From assembly GCF_026341855.1 (NCBI RefSeq), contig NZ_JAPENW010000001.1:806001-870000 (forward strand): a stretch of 64,000 bases of DNA, read 5' to 3'. This document shows positions 44,937 to 55,979 of the stretch, in pieces (the first letter of the stretch is position 1; each line of letters starts with the position of its first letter). A model generated the notes under the pieces. It was not told where the DNA came from, searched no databases, and saw only the letters and a program-made list of their open reading frames with translations. The DNA is from Streptomyces sp. NBC_00568 (GTDB lineage Bacteria > Actinomycetota > Actinomycetes > Streptomycetales > Streptomycetaceae). The position numbers and the translations under genes were made by a program.

Positions 44937-47900
44937 TCACCGGCTCACCGCGAGGGTGAAGACGTGCAGGTCCGCGTTGTCCGGGAGTTTGACGCTCTTG
45001 ACGGTCTTCCCCGCCGGTGCCTGGAAGGGCTGGGTGGCGAAGACGTAGGTGGCCACCGGGTCCTTGTCGGCACCGGCGACATTGCGGTAGGCCGCCTTGG
45101 CGATGGTCTTGTTGCCGTACTGGACGGTGCCGCCCCCGCCGCCGACGGTCCAGTCGGTGAAGGACAGATCGACGGAGTCGGTGCCGCCGTCGGTGTACGT
45201 GACGGTCGCCCTGGTCTGCTGGTTGCCGTTCACGGCGCTGCCGATGAAGGACAACCGGCTCACGGGGTCGGCCAGTTCGATGGTCTGCGCGGTCGCCGAG
45301 GCGTTGTCGGGGCGGCCGGACGGCGAGTTCGGCCAGGTGTAGGTGAGACCGTCCACCGTGCCCTGGGTGCCCGGGGTCAGGCCCACGGCGGCGAGGGCCT
45401 GACGGGAGTAGCTCCAGCCGCCGCCGTCGTAGTCGGCCTCGTCGTGGTCACCGCTGTCGTCGGAGACACCGGTGTTGTTGTAGGCCGCCAGGAGGGACCC
45501 CGGGGCCGCGACCGTCAGGGCCACCGGCTGGGCGTACGACGTGTCGGCCGAGGTCACCCTGACCTTGACGTCGTAGAACCCCTGCTCGGCGTCGTCGGCG
45601 GCGGTCAGGGTGATCCGCTGGGCGCCGTCGGTCACCGTGCCCTCGGCGGGCGTCGCCGTCACGCCGTCGGGCACGTCCACGTGGAAGCGGACCTCGGGCC
45701 CGGCGCCACCCCCGAGAGCGAGGGCGCGGATGTCGAGCGCGGTGCTCCCGCCGGGCGCGAGCGTCGCCGCGGTCGGGCCCACACCGATCTGGTACGGCTG
45801 CTCACCCTTGCGGAAGGACGGCGGCGCGGCCGTCTCGGCGCTGCCCCAGCTCTTGTCGGGCGTGCCGGACAGCGTGTAGTCGAGCGTGCCGCCGTCGCGG
45901 ACGAAGGAGGCCGGGAGCCACGGCCGTTCGCTCGTACGGCCGTCGACGCGCAGCGACTGGACGTACGGGGCGTCCGCGGCCGCGCCCCGGGCCCGGATCT
46001 CGATGTCGTCGCCGCCCGGACGCTCGATCTCGATTCTCGGGAACAGCGGCGAGGACAGGGTGAGTTCGCCACGGGAGGGCACCTGGGGGTACATGCCGAG
46101 CGCGGAGAAGACGTACCAGGACGACATCTCGCCGAGGTCGTCGTTGCCGGGGATGCCGCCCGGCTCCGTCGACCACAGCTTGCCCATCGCCGCACGGACG
46201 GTCTCCTGCGCCTTGTAGGGCGCGCCCGCGTAGTCGTACAGGTAGGGCACGTTGACCGACGGCTCGTTGTCCAGCTCGGACTTGTCGCCGCCGCTGCCGG
46301 TGAACGCCCAGCTGCCGTCGGCGTTGTGGAAGAAGGTGTCGAGGCGGTCGAGGGCCTTGGCGCGCCCGCCCATGGCGGCGAACAGGCCCGCCGGGTCGTG
46401 CTGCACCATCCAGGTGTACTGGGCCGCCGTGCCCTCCACGAAGCCGTTGCCGGTCGCCGGGGTGAAGCCGGTGACCCAGCTCCCGTCGGCCTTGCGGTTG
46501 GCGATGTAGCCGCCGCCGGGGTCGGCCGCGATGTTGAAGGTGTTCTGCCACCACTGGGAGCGTTCGGCGAAGTCGGCGGCCGTCTTCTTCTCCCCTGCGG
46601 CCGAGGCCAGTTGGGAGATCGCGAAGTCCGCGCCGGACATCTCCAGGGTCTCGGCGGCGCCGCCCCAGGCGTTGGACACGGACGGCATGTAATGGTGTTC
46701 GAGGTACTTGTCGAGCGAGGGCCGCTGGCCGACCGAGAGGACGGGCTTGCCCGCCGAGGAGAGGTCCCCCTCGGTCGGCACGGTGGCCGCCTTCACCAGG
46801 GAGGCGAGCGCGCCGCGCAGGTCGAAGTCCGTGCCGCCGAAGGCGCGGATGCCGGCGAGGGCGGCCGGTGACGGGTCGCCGTTCATGACGTGGGTGCCGC
46901 TCGCGCCGTGCAGCCAGCGGTCCCAGACTCCCCCGTTCTGCCGGGCGAGTTCGAGCAGCGACTGCGCGATGTCGGAGCCGGTGTCCGGGTTGAGCAGGGT
47001 CAGCAGCTGGACCTGGGAGCGGTAGACGTCCCACCCGGAGAAGGTGCCGTACTGCGCCTCGTGGCCGCGGCTCACGGTGTGCACCTGGTCGTCGGGGCCC
47101 CGGTATCTGCGGTCGGCGTCGCTGATGACGTTCGGGTGCAGGAGGGCGTGGTAGAGCGCGGTGTAGAAGGTGGTGCGCTCGGTGTCGGTGCCGCCGCCGA
47201 CGCCGATCGCGCCGAGCCTCTCGCGCCAGGCCCGGTGGGCGGCGCGCCGCACCGAGGCGAAGGAGCGGGACGGCGGGTTCTCGGCCGCGAGGTTGGCGGT
47301 GGCGCCGGCCTGACTGACGTACGAGATACCGACCTTGACGTTCACCGGGTCGGTGCCGGGCTCGAACTCCACATAGCCGCCCGCCCCCTTGCCCGCGACG
47401 GGTCGGCCGCCCTGTTCGAAGCCTCCGGTGCCGCCGCTCGCCTCGGTGGCCCCCGGGCTCAGCCGGTCGTCCTGCCAGGTGCCGGTGGTCTTGAAGTCAC
47501 GGTCGAAGCGGGCGGTGAAGTAGAGGGTGTAGTAGGAGCGTCGGCCCTCGGGGTCGAGGTAGCCGCAGAAGTTCCCGGAGGTGACCGAGCCGGAGACCGT
47601 GCGTGTCCCGGGGTCGATCCGCACCGTGGAGTCGGTCGAGCCGACCTCGGAGTTGGCCGTGCGGATCAGCAGCGAGGCGGGCTTGTCGGCCGGGAAGGTG
47701 AAGCGGCCCGAGCCGGTGCGCGCGGTCGCGGTGAGGTCGGCGGTCACTCCGGAGGCGAGTCCGACCTTGTAGTGGCCGGGCTCGGCCTGCTCGTCGGCGT
47801 GCGCGAAGCCGGCCGCGTAGACGGCGTCCTTGGTGTCGCTCGCCGGGGAGGAGGTGACCTCGCCCGCGTACGGGAAGAACGGGATGTCGCCGCTGCCGCC

Positions 47901-48215
47901 CGCGCATCCCGTTCCGGACATGTGGGTGAGGCTGAAGCCCCGGATGCGCGTGGCGTCGTACTGGTAGCCGCCGGGCGCGGCCGTGCGGGTGGCGTCCCCG
48001 CGGGTGTTCTCCGGGCTCCAGGAGAGCATGCCGAAGGGCGTGACGGCGCCCGGGAAGACATTGCCGCCGTTCTTGGTGCCGATGAGCGGGTCGACGTACG
48101 CGGTGGGGTCCTGGACGAGTTCCGGTGGACCTGACGGGGGTGCGGCGAGCACCGGAGTGGCGCCGGCGACCGTCAGGGCGACGGCCAGCAGGACGGATGA
48201 CGGACGGAAACGCAT
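44937..48215 (-). CDS. Secreted GH92 alpha-mannosidase with NEW3-type and C-terminal accessory domains
   Basis: A 1092-residue secreted protein. The signal peptide is MRFRPSSVLLAVALTVAGAT and ends near AAPPS. The GH92 unit runs from about residue 40 (YVDPLIGTKNGGNVFPGAVT) to about 790, with GFSLTHMSGTGCAGGSGDIP, VPYLYDYAGAPYKAQETV and GNDDLGEMSSWYVFSALGMY as family motifs. After it come a NEW3/Ig-like module (ITLTAADDAEQGFYDVKVRV) and a C-terminal beta-rich module resembling carbohydrate-binding domains (QTRATVTYTDGGTDSVDLSF). The ATG at 48215 has AAGGAGGAGGGG upstream; a longer frame to 48566 has no signal peptide. It is not closely related to its convergent GH92 neighbour, so the two likely differ in linkage. 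Confidence 0.9.
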   Translation of the reverse strand: MRFRPSSVLLAVALTVAGATPVLAAPPSGPPELVQDPTAYVDPLIGTKNGGNVFPGAVTPFGMLSWSPENTRGDATRTAAPGGYQYDATRIRGFSLTHMSGTGCAGGSGDIPFFPYAGEVTSSPASDTKDAVYAAGFAHADEQAEPGHYKVGLASGVTADLTATARTGSGRFTFPADKPASLLIRTANSEVGSTDSTVRIDPGTRTVSGSVTSGNFCGYLDPEGRRSYYTLYFTARFDRDFKTTGTWQDDRLSPGATEASGGTGGFEQGGRPVAGKGAGGYVEFEPGTDPVNVKVGISYVSQAGATANLAAENPPSRSFASVRRAAHRAWRERLGAIGVGGGTDTERTTFYTALYHALLHPNVISDADRRYRGPDDQVHTVSRGHEAQYGTFSGWDVYRSQVQLLTLLNPDTGSDIAQSLLELARQNGGVWDRWLHGASGTHVMNGDPSPAALAGIRAFGGTDFDLRGALASLVKAATVPTEGDLSSAGKPVLSVGQRPSLDKYLEHHYMPSVSNAWGGAAETLEMSGADFAISQLASAAGEKKTAADFAERSQWWQNTFNIAADPGGGYIANRKADGSWVTGFTPATGNGFVEGTAAQYTWMVQHDPAGLFAAMGGRAKALDRLDTFFHNADGSWAFTGSGGDKSELDNEPSVNVPYLYDYAGAPYKAQETVRAAMGKLWSTEPGGIPGNDDLGEMSSWYVFSALGMYPQVPSRGELTLSSPLFPRIEIERPGGDDIEIRARGAAADAPYVQSLRVDGRTSERPWLPASFVRDGGTLDYTLSGTPDKSWGSAETAAPPSFRKGEQPYQIGVGPTAATLAPGGSTALDIRALALGGGAGPEVRFHVDVPDGVTATPAEGTVTDGAQRITLTAADDAEQGFYDVKVRVTSADTSYAQPVALTVAAPGSLLAAYNNTGVSDDSGDHDEADYDGGGWSYSRQALAAVGLTPGTQGTVDGLTYTWPNSPSGRPDNASATAQTIELADPVSRLSFIGSAVNGNQQTRATVTYTDGGTDSVDLSFTDWTVGGGGGTVQYGNKTIAKAAYRNVAGADKDPVATYVFATQPFQAPAGKTVKSVKLPDNADLHVFTLAVSR

Positions 48216-48416
48216 GACGCGGCCCCTCCTCCTTCGGACGGGTCGCGCACCACAGGTCGCACAAGCCGCAGGGACAGTAACGTGCGCCACGGGTACCACG
48301 GAAGACCGCCTGCGCCGCCGGGACGCGCCCGGTGCACACCCCAATGGCGCCACCGAAGGCGCGCCCGGCACGCACCTCATGGCGCGGCCCGCGCCGGGTC
48401 GGCCGTCAACTGGCTT

Positions 48417-48428
48417 GACATCGTTGTC
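48417..48428. promoter_or_regulatory. LacI-type operator, second GH92 gene (near-perfect)
   Basis: GACATCGTTGTC differs from the perfect palindrome by one base. It lies downstream of the candidate promoter, in the transcript leader. Confidence 0.5.
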
Positions 48429-48437
48429 CGTTGAGGC

Positions 48438-48466
48438 GATAGAGTCGTGTGCAGACCGTTCGACAA
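48438..48466 (-). promoter_or_regulatory. Candidate promoter of the second GH92 gene
   Basis: On the minus strand TTGTCG (48461-48466) is followed after exactly 17 nt by TCTATC (48438-48443). The -35 element lies inside the perfect operator. Confidence 0.4.
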
Positions 48467-48473
48467 CGTTGTC
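48462..48473. promoter_or_regulatory. LacI-type operator, second GH92 gene (perfect)
   Basis: GACAACGTTGTC, identical over 12 bases to the site at 40996-41007, 247 nt before the start codon and overlapping the candidate -35 element. Confidence 0.65.
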
Positions 48474-48590
48474 GCACACCACGGTCGCCACAAGCCGCAC
48501 CATCCCGGGCAGGGCCTCCCCCGACCCGTCCGGGCTCGCGGACCGGGCGGGTCCGAACCCACCCACCCGGTCCGCCCCGAGCGTCGCTGT

Positions 48591-49676
48591 TCAACCGACC
48601 CGACAGGGCAGTGCTGTTGACGGATCGTCGCCCGAGCCCGAGACGACGTATCCGAACGTCGTACTGCCGCCCGGACTCAGCGAGCCGTTCCAGTCGGCGT
48701 TGTGCACCATCACGTCCTGGCCGCCGTAGGTCGCGTTGCCGTTCCACAGGCTGGCGACCGACTGACCGCCCGGCAGCGTCCAGTCGACCATCCAGCCGAG
48801 CATCGGGACGTCGCCGGTGTTGGTGACGGTCACCTCGGCCTGGTAGCCGCCGGACCAGCTGTTGGTGGTGCGCCGGGTCGCGGAGCACGCGCCGGGCGGG
48901 GGTTCGGTCGGGTTGCCGGGGTCGTGGATTCCGGTGACCTCGCCGTTGCCGCCGTCGAAGACGACGTCGGAGCAGGAGTAGAAGGTCTCCGCGCTGTCCG
49001 AGCGCTGCCAGACCACGTAGACGATGTGGCGGCCGGTCTTGCCCGCCGGCAGCCTGCCGCTCCAGGAGTAGTTGGCCTCGACCGTGCCCGGGGTTCCGTT
49101 GAGCGCCGGGTGGTCGACGGTGAGGAACGGCTGGTCCTCCATGGCGTCCCAGGTGAGCGCGCGGGTCGGGTCGAAGCCGTCCTTGGTGATATAGACGTAG
49201 AACCAACCGGGGTGCGCGGCCCAGGCGTTGTACGCGAAGTCGACGGTCGCGCCCGAGGCGAGATGGGTCAACGGCCAGTCGGAGCGCGGCAGATCGAAGC
49301 CCGTGAAGTTGGGGTTGCCGCCGCTGCACAGCTGACCGTCCGGGACGAAGCCGCGGGTGCGCCCCGCGCCGTCCGAGCGCAGCACCGAGAACCAGTTGTA
49401 GAACGGTGTGGTCCCGCTGACCTGTTGCGCCGCCTTGCAGGCGGGGTTCACGGGTTTGATCTCGCCGGTGTCGGTCAGCCCGTCCTGCCAGCACAGGAAC
49501 GTGCGGCTGCCGGGCTTCATGGGCGTGCCGTGCGCCTCCGCCCGCCCGCCGGCCATGACGATCAGGGCGAGAGCCGGAAGCGCGGCCAGCAGGGCGAGGA
49601 GGACGAGGAAGGTGGACGGGTGGCGGCCGGGAAGCCGTAATCGGGAGAACGGTCGTCGCATTCTTGCTAGGTACAT
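48591..49676 (-). CDS. AA10 lytic polysaccharide mono-oxygenase with CBM2
   Basis: A 361-residue secreted copper enzyme that cleaves crystalline cellulose or chitin oxidatively. Signal cleavage after GRAEA exposes His49, the first residue of the mature enzyme; together with His155 (WAAHPGWFYVYIT) it forms the copper-binding histidine brace. The C-terminal third is a family 2 carbohydrate-binding module (NSWSGGYQAEVTVTNTGD, then ADWNGSLSPGGSTTFGYVVS) with the conserved Trp residues, which favours cellulose as substrate. The ATG at 49676 has AAGGAG 9 nt upstream. A CebR-type operator and a well-spaced promoter precede it, so induction by cello-oligosaccharides is expected. Confidence 0.92.
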   Translation of the reverse strand: MYLARMRRPFSRLRLPGRHPSTFLVLLALLAALPALALIVMAGGRAEAHGTPMKPGSRTFLCWQDGLTDTGEIKPVNPACKAAQQVSGTTPFYNWFSVLRSDGAGRTRGFVPDGQLCSGGNPNFTGFDLPRSDWPLTHLASGATVDFAYNAWAAHPGWFYVYITKDGFDPTRALTWDAMEDQPFLTVDHPALNGTPGTVEANYSWSGRLPAGKTGRHIVYVVWQRSDSAETFYSCSDVVFDGGNGEVTGIHDPGNPTEPPPGACSATRRTTNSWSGGYQAEVTVTNTGDVPMLGWMVDWTLPGGQSVASLWNGNATYGGQDVMVHNADWNGSLSPGGSTTFGYVVSGSGDDPSTALPCRVG

Positions 49677-49719
49677 GACAATCTGCTCCTTCGTGGACCC
49701 GTGCGGGATCGGGGTGAGG

Positions 49720-49733
49720 TGGGAGCGACCCCC
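49720..49733. promoter_or_regulatory. Second, imperfect CebR-type site
   Basis: TGGGAGCGACCCCC matches the CebR consensus at 11 of 14 positions, 36 nt downstream of the perfect site in the leader of the oxygenase mRNA. Confidence 0.4.
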
Positions 49734-49755
49734 GGGGCAGGTTCCGGTCCGCCGA

Positions 49756-49769
49756 TGGGAGCGCTCCCA
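49756..49769. promoter_or_regulatory. CebR operator of the oxygenase gene
   Basis: TGGGAGCGCTCCCA is identical to the known consensus of CebR, the LacI-family repressor of cellulose and cello-oligosaccharide use in Streptomyces. It starts 10 nt downstream of the -10 element, around the transcription start. Confidence 0.9.
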
Positions 49770-49779
49770 CCTCACTCGG

Positions 49780-49808
49780 AAATTAGCGCGCGCGGGAACC
49801 CCTGTAAA
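49780..49808 (-). promoter_or_regulatory. Promoter of the oxygenase gene
   Basis: On the minus strand TTTACA (49803-49808) and TAATTT (49780-49785) are separated by exactly 17 nt, a good vegetative-type promoter in otherwise GC-rich DNA. Confidence 0.75.
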
Positions 49809-49895
49809 CGCCTGGCGCATCCCGCACACCCGTGGGTCGCGCCCCGGTTCCCCGGACAGGCCCTGATTCCCCGGACGGCCTTGACCGGCTCGCGC

Positions 49896-51551
49896 TCACC
49901 TCCGGGGGAAGACGGCCGCTTCCCCTCCGGCCCGGGGCGCCGGTGTGCGCTCCCCTGCGGCCGGACCGGCCGGGGGCGCGGGCTCCGCGGCCGGGAGCTC
50001 GACGGTGAACTCCGTACGGCCCGGGACGCTCTCGGCGTGGATCCGGCCGTGGTGGGCCGTCGTGATCGCCGCGGCGATGGCCAGACCGAGACCCGAACCG
50101 CCGTGTCCGGGAGAGACGCGGGAGCGGGAGGGGTCGGCCCGGGTGAAGCGTTCGAAGACCCTGGGCAGCAGGGAGGGCGGGATGCCGGGGCCGTCGTCGC
50201 GGACCCGGATCGTGCGGGACGCGCCGGTGACCTCCACCGTGGTGACGACCGTCGTGCCGGCCGGTGTGTGCGCACGGGCGTTGGCCAGCAGGCCGGCCAC
50301 CACCTGACGGAGCCGGGCCTCGTCGCCGACGACCAGGGCCGGGGAGTCCACGAGCAGGGCGAGCCGCCAGGTGTGGTCCTCCCCCGCGGCCCGCGCGTCC
50401 CACACCGCCTCGGCGACCAGCGCCGCCAGGTCCACCTCCGCCGACGGCAACGGCCGTCCCTCGTCCAGCCGGGCGAGCAGCAGCAGCCCCTCGACAAGGC
50501 TCGTCATCCGTGCCGACTCGGCGGACACCCGCCGCCAGGCCAGGGCCGGTTCGACCGGCCCGGTGCCCCGGTTCATCAGCTCCGCGTATCCGGCGATGGA
50601 CGCCAGCGGCGTACGGAGTTCATGGCTCGCGTCGGCGAGGAAGCGCCGCATGCGTTCCTCGCCGCGGCGCGTCTCCTCCTCGCCGCGGCGCCGTTCCGCG
50701 AGGGAGCTCTCGACGTGGTCGATCATGCGGTTGAGCGCGGCGCCGACCTGGCCGGCCTCGCTGCCGGGGTCGGCGTCCCGTTCGGGTACCCGGGTCAGGC
50801 CGGTGACGCCGCCGTGCCCCAGGGGCGAGCGGGAGACCTCGGCGGCGGTGGCGGCGACCCGTCCGAGCGGGCGCAGCTGACGCCGGATGACGACCGCGCA
50901 GAGGCATCCCGCCACGGTGAGTCCGGCGGCCGCGACCACGCCCTCGACCACGATCAGACCACGGATCATGTCCTGTACGTCGTCCATCGGGAGCCCGGTG
51001 AGCACGGGCCGTCCGCCGCCGTCGAGCGCGGTGACGCGGTAGGTGCCGAGCCCGGGAACCGTCCGGGTGTGCAGTGAGCCGTCCGCCTCGATGCCGGCGA
51101 GGGCCGAGCGCTGGGCGGCGCCGAGGTCGCGCAGCCCGCCGGACCCGCTCACCACCTTGGCGGCGATGACGGCCCCGTCGTCGTCGAGGCGGGCGGCGAT
51201 CGTGCCGATGGGCTGCCCCTGCTCGTCGAGGAAGGCGAGGTCCGCCCCTACGCCCCGCCCGATGGAGACGCCGCCCTGGCCACGCTCGGCGGCGTCGGCG
51301 ACCCGCTGGTCCAGGTCGCCGAGCAGACAGGCGCGTTGCGCGAGGACCGTGGTGAACGCCATGGTCACGCACACCGCGCCGAGTGCCAGGCAGACGAGGG
51401 CGAGGAGGCGGACTCCCAGGGACCGCGTTCGCCGGATCGGCGAGGGCGGGATCGGTGTACGCGGAGAGCGCGTCCGCGGGGACCGGGTGAAGCGGGATCG
51501 CCCGCACGGTCGCGTCCACGGTGGGCGGCGCGCGCCGGGCAGGGTGCTCAT
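49896..51551 (-). CDS. Two-component sensor histidine kinase
   Basis: A 551-residue membrane sensor kinase. After a 40-residue Arg-rich cytoplasmic start come a membrane helix (RLLALVCLALGAVCVTMAFT), an extracellular domain of about 130 residues, a second helix (GVVAAAGLTVAGCLCAVVI) and a HAMP region. DASHELRTPLASIAGYAELM is the H box with phospho-accepting His310; DDGPGIPPSLLPRVFERF and GGSGLGLAIAAAI are the ATP-binding boxes. The N box reads LANARAHTPAGTTV. The enzyme looks active. The ATG at 51551 overlaps, as ATGA, the stop of a shortened response-regulator frame, the usual arrangement of a regulator-kinase operon, but its native partner is broken. The signal sensed is unknown. Confidence 0.88.
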   Translation of the reverse strand: MSTLPGARRPPWTRPCGRSRFTRSPRTRSPRTPIPPSPIRRTRSLGVRLLALVCLALGAVCVTMAFTTVLAQRACLLGDLDQRVADAAERGQGGVSIGRGVGADLAFLDEQGQPIGTIAARLDDDGAVIAAKVVSGSGGLRDLGAAQRSALAGIEADGSLHTRTVPGLGTYRVTALDGGGRPVLTGLPMDDVQDMIRGLIVVEGVVAAAGLTVAGCLCAVVIRRQLRPLGRVAATAAEVSRSPLGHGGVTGLTRVPERDADPGSEAGQVGAALNRMIDHVESSLAERRRGEEETRRGEERMRRFLADASHELRTPLASIAGYAELMNRGTGPVEPALAWRRVSAESARMTSLVEGLLLLARLDEGRPLPSAEVDLAALVAEAVWDARAAGEDHTWRLALLVDSPALVVGDEARLRQVVAGLLANARAHTPAGTTVVTTVEVTGASRTIRVRDDGPGIPPSLLPRVFERFTRADPSRSRVSPGHGGSGLGLAIAAAITTAHHGRIHAESVPGRTEFTVELPAAEPAPPAGPAAGERTPAPRAGGEAAVFPRR

Positions 51552-51790
51552 CTCCCGCCCTCCGGCGGCCTGGTGGCGTCCCCGAAGCCCCTCGCTGTGG
51601 GCGCCATCGGTGCCCGCCCCTTGCCGGGCCGCGTCGCGGGCAGGGCGCTCCGCCCGTCGGCCACCGGGCAGGGCAGGCCGCCCGCCTCCGTCACGGCGGT
51701 GGACAACGGTTCCATGAGCACCGGCCCGTCGTCCACCGTCAGCACACGGACCCGGACACGGCCGACAAGGACCCCAGAAGCGCCAGTCAT
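51548..51790 (-). pseudogene. Internally deleted OmpR-type response regulator
   Basis: The 80-codon frame starts with a response-regulator receiver beta-strand and helix (VRVRVLTVDDGPVLMEPLST, then AVTEAGGLPCPVADGRSAL) and ends with TARGFGDATRPPEGGR, which resembles the last residues of OmpR/PhoB-type regulators (RGxGYxL). The roughly 150 residues in between, including the phosphorylation site, the rest of the receiver and the DNA-binding domain, are missing, replaced by about 20 residues of low-complexity sequence. Its stop overlaps the kinase start in ATGA, as in an intact operon. It cannot work as a regulator. A small intact protein of unknown role is less likely given both ends. Confidence 0.7.
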
Positions 51791-51881
51791 GGGGCAATCG
51801 TGTCCCGGCCCGCTGGGGGAATCCTGTGTTCCACCTGAGCACCGCCGATGTCCTGAAACCGACTTCGGGGGCGGACGGCGA

Positions 51882-51915
51882 AGGGCCGCACCCCCGTCAC
51901 CGGGGATGCGGCCCT
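51882..51915 (-). terminator. Terminator of the aconitase gene
   Basis: AGGGCCGCA (51882-51890) pairs with TGCGGCCCT (51907-51915), with an inner CCCCG/CGGGG stem, 64 nt after the aconitase stop. Confidence 0.8.
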
Positions 51916-51979
51916 CAACTGCCTTGGAGCTGCCCCAACAACCTCTTGGAGCTGCCCTACAACTGCGTTACCGGACCGC

Positions 51980-54781
<2,802 letters not shown>

Positions 54782-54836
54782 GTAGCCCTTACCGCCGGAC
54801 GGCCGACGCAGTGCGACTGCGGTACGCCTCGGCAGA

Positions 54837-54854
54837 TATCTCGATGTCGAGATA
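54837..54854. promoter_or_regulatory. TATCTCGA palindrome upstream of acnA
   Basis: TATCTCGA and TCGAGATA are perfect arms with a 2-nt spacer, the form of many MarR-family operators, 143 nt before the acnA start. Confidence 0.55.
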
Positions 54855-55124
54855 ACTCTAATGCATGGGGGCGGGCAGGTCATGTCCGGGCGCCCTCATG
54901 TCCGGCCGGAGTCACTTGTCCGCTCACGAGGAGAAGGGCCCGCATCGCCCGGCATCACCCGGCATCACCCGGTCGGGCCATCCGGGGCGAGCGCCCCTTC
55001 CGGCACAGACGCCACGCGCCGAGAAGCAGCGCCACCCGACCACGGCGGTCGGCCCGGGCGGGCCCCCGCCCCGACGACGCCACACCTGGCCCACCTGGCC
55101 CACCTGGACGAGTCTCCCGCTCCA

Positions 55125-55258
55125 ACGACGGCCGACCCGGGCGAGCCCCCTCTCCCTTACGACGGCCGACCGGGCGAGTCCGCCACTACCCACGACGGAC
55201 GACAGGGCGCCCCCGCTCCCCACGACGGACGGCCGGGCACCACCGCGCCCCACGACGG
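55125..55258. repeat. Degenerate ACGACGG-centred repeats
   Basis: The heptamer ACGACGG recurs at 55125, 55159, 55192, 55222 and 55252, spaced 30-34 nt, each followed by a related GC-rich stretch. This looks like an eroded tandem array. Confidence 0.6.
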
Positions 55259-55555
55259 CCGAGCGAGCGAGACCCCTCCCGAAGGCGGGACCCCCGAGCG
55301 AGCCCCCCTCCATCCCTCCGCTCCTCCCCCTCCCTCTCCTCCCTCCTGAAAATGCGCGCCGCGCAGCGAGGCCCTCCAGCAGCCCGGACTCCGGGCGCAC
55401 CAAGGACGGAATCCGGCACGCCGGAGTGGGGGCCAACCAGGCTCCCCCGGGAGGAAATTGACGCCCCGAAGGCGAAGACAGGCACATCGGGGCCCTTTCG
55501 GGGTACCCGGTGTCCGCCGGGAACGCCTCGGCGGACACGACACGAGGGGGCACTC

Positions 55556-55750
55556 ATGCCGCTCACCTTCCGCAAGAGCTTCCGCATCCTTCCGGGACTG
55601 CGACTCAACATCAACCGCAAGTCATGGTCCATCACCTCGGGCGGAAAGAACGGGCCGAAGCGCACGCACAGCAGCACCGGACGCAGGACGACCTCGATGG
55701 ACCTGCCGGGGCCGTTCGGCTGGCGCAAGACGACCCGTAAGGCAAAGTGA
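55556..55750 (+). CDS. DUF4236 small protein
   Basis: A 64-residue basic protein beginning PLTFRKSFRILPGLRLNINR, followed by KSWSITSGGKNGPKRTHSST. This is the DUF4236 pattern (a short beta-rich domain with FRKS, LPGLRLN and a Gly-rich turn), found in phages and bacteria and of unknown function. The ATG at 55556 has GAGGGGG 5 nt upstream, better than any other start. It stands alone between the aconitase control region and the XRE-MurA gene. Confidence 0.8.
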   Translation: MPLTFRKSFRILPGLRLNINRKSWSITSGGKNGPKRTHSSTGRRTTSMDLPGPFGWRKTTRKAK

Positions 55751-55979
55751 CCCAATAGCGACAAATAGCCCCAGCGCCGACGAACCGTCACGGAAGCGCC
55801 GCTTCACGGCACTCATCGGCGGCGACGTCGACCGCGGCACCCCCGGAACCGCCGCGACCGTCGCCGCCGCGCCGGGGCGCGAGGCCCGAACTCCCCGTCG
55901 GCCGGGCCCTGCTGGACCCGACCACCCGGAAGGCCGCGCTCCATTTCTTTTTATCTCACATCCGATATACGGTCGCGCC

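Larger units (their letters stand above)
48216..48590. other. 375-bp upstream region of the second GH92 gene
   Basis: Contains the two operator-like sites and the candidate promoter described separately, then about 115 nt with no recognised element before the end of the oxygenase gene at 48591. No gene is supported. Confidence 0.6.

Noticed and set aside
48415..48445. Plus-strand TTGACA followed by TAGAGT
   Set aside because: The spacer is 19 nt and it would read away from both flanking genes; the TTGACA is part of the operator variant.
48215..48566. Longer form of the second GH92 protein from an upstream in-frame start
   Set aside because: The extension has no signal peptide, covers the operator and promoter region, and a strong ribosome binding site precedes the ATG at 48215.
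54865..55461. Open plus-strand frame of nearly 200 codons, Pro/Arg-rich
   Set aside because: No ribosome binding site, repetitive low-complexity DNA, and no protein-like segment; a GC-skewed chance frame.
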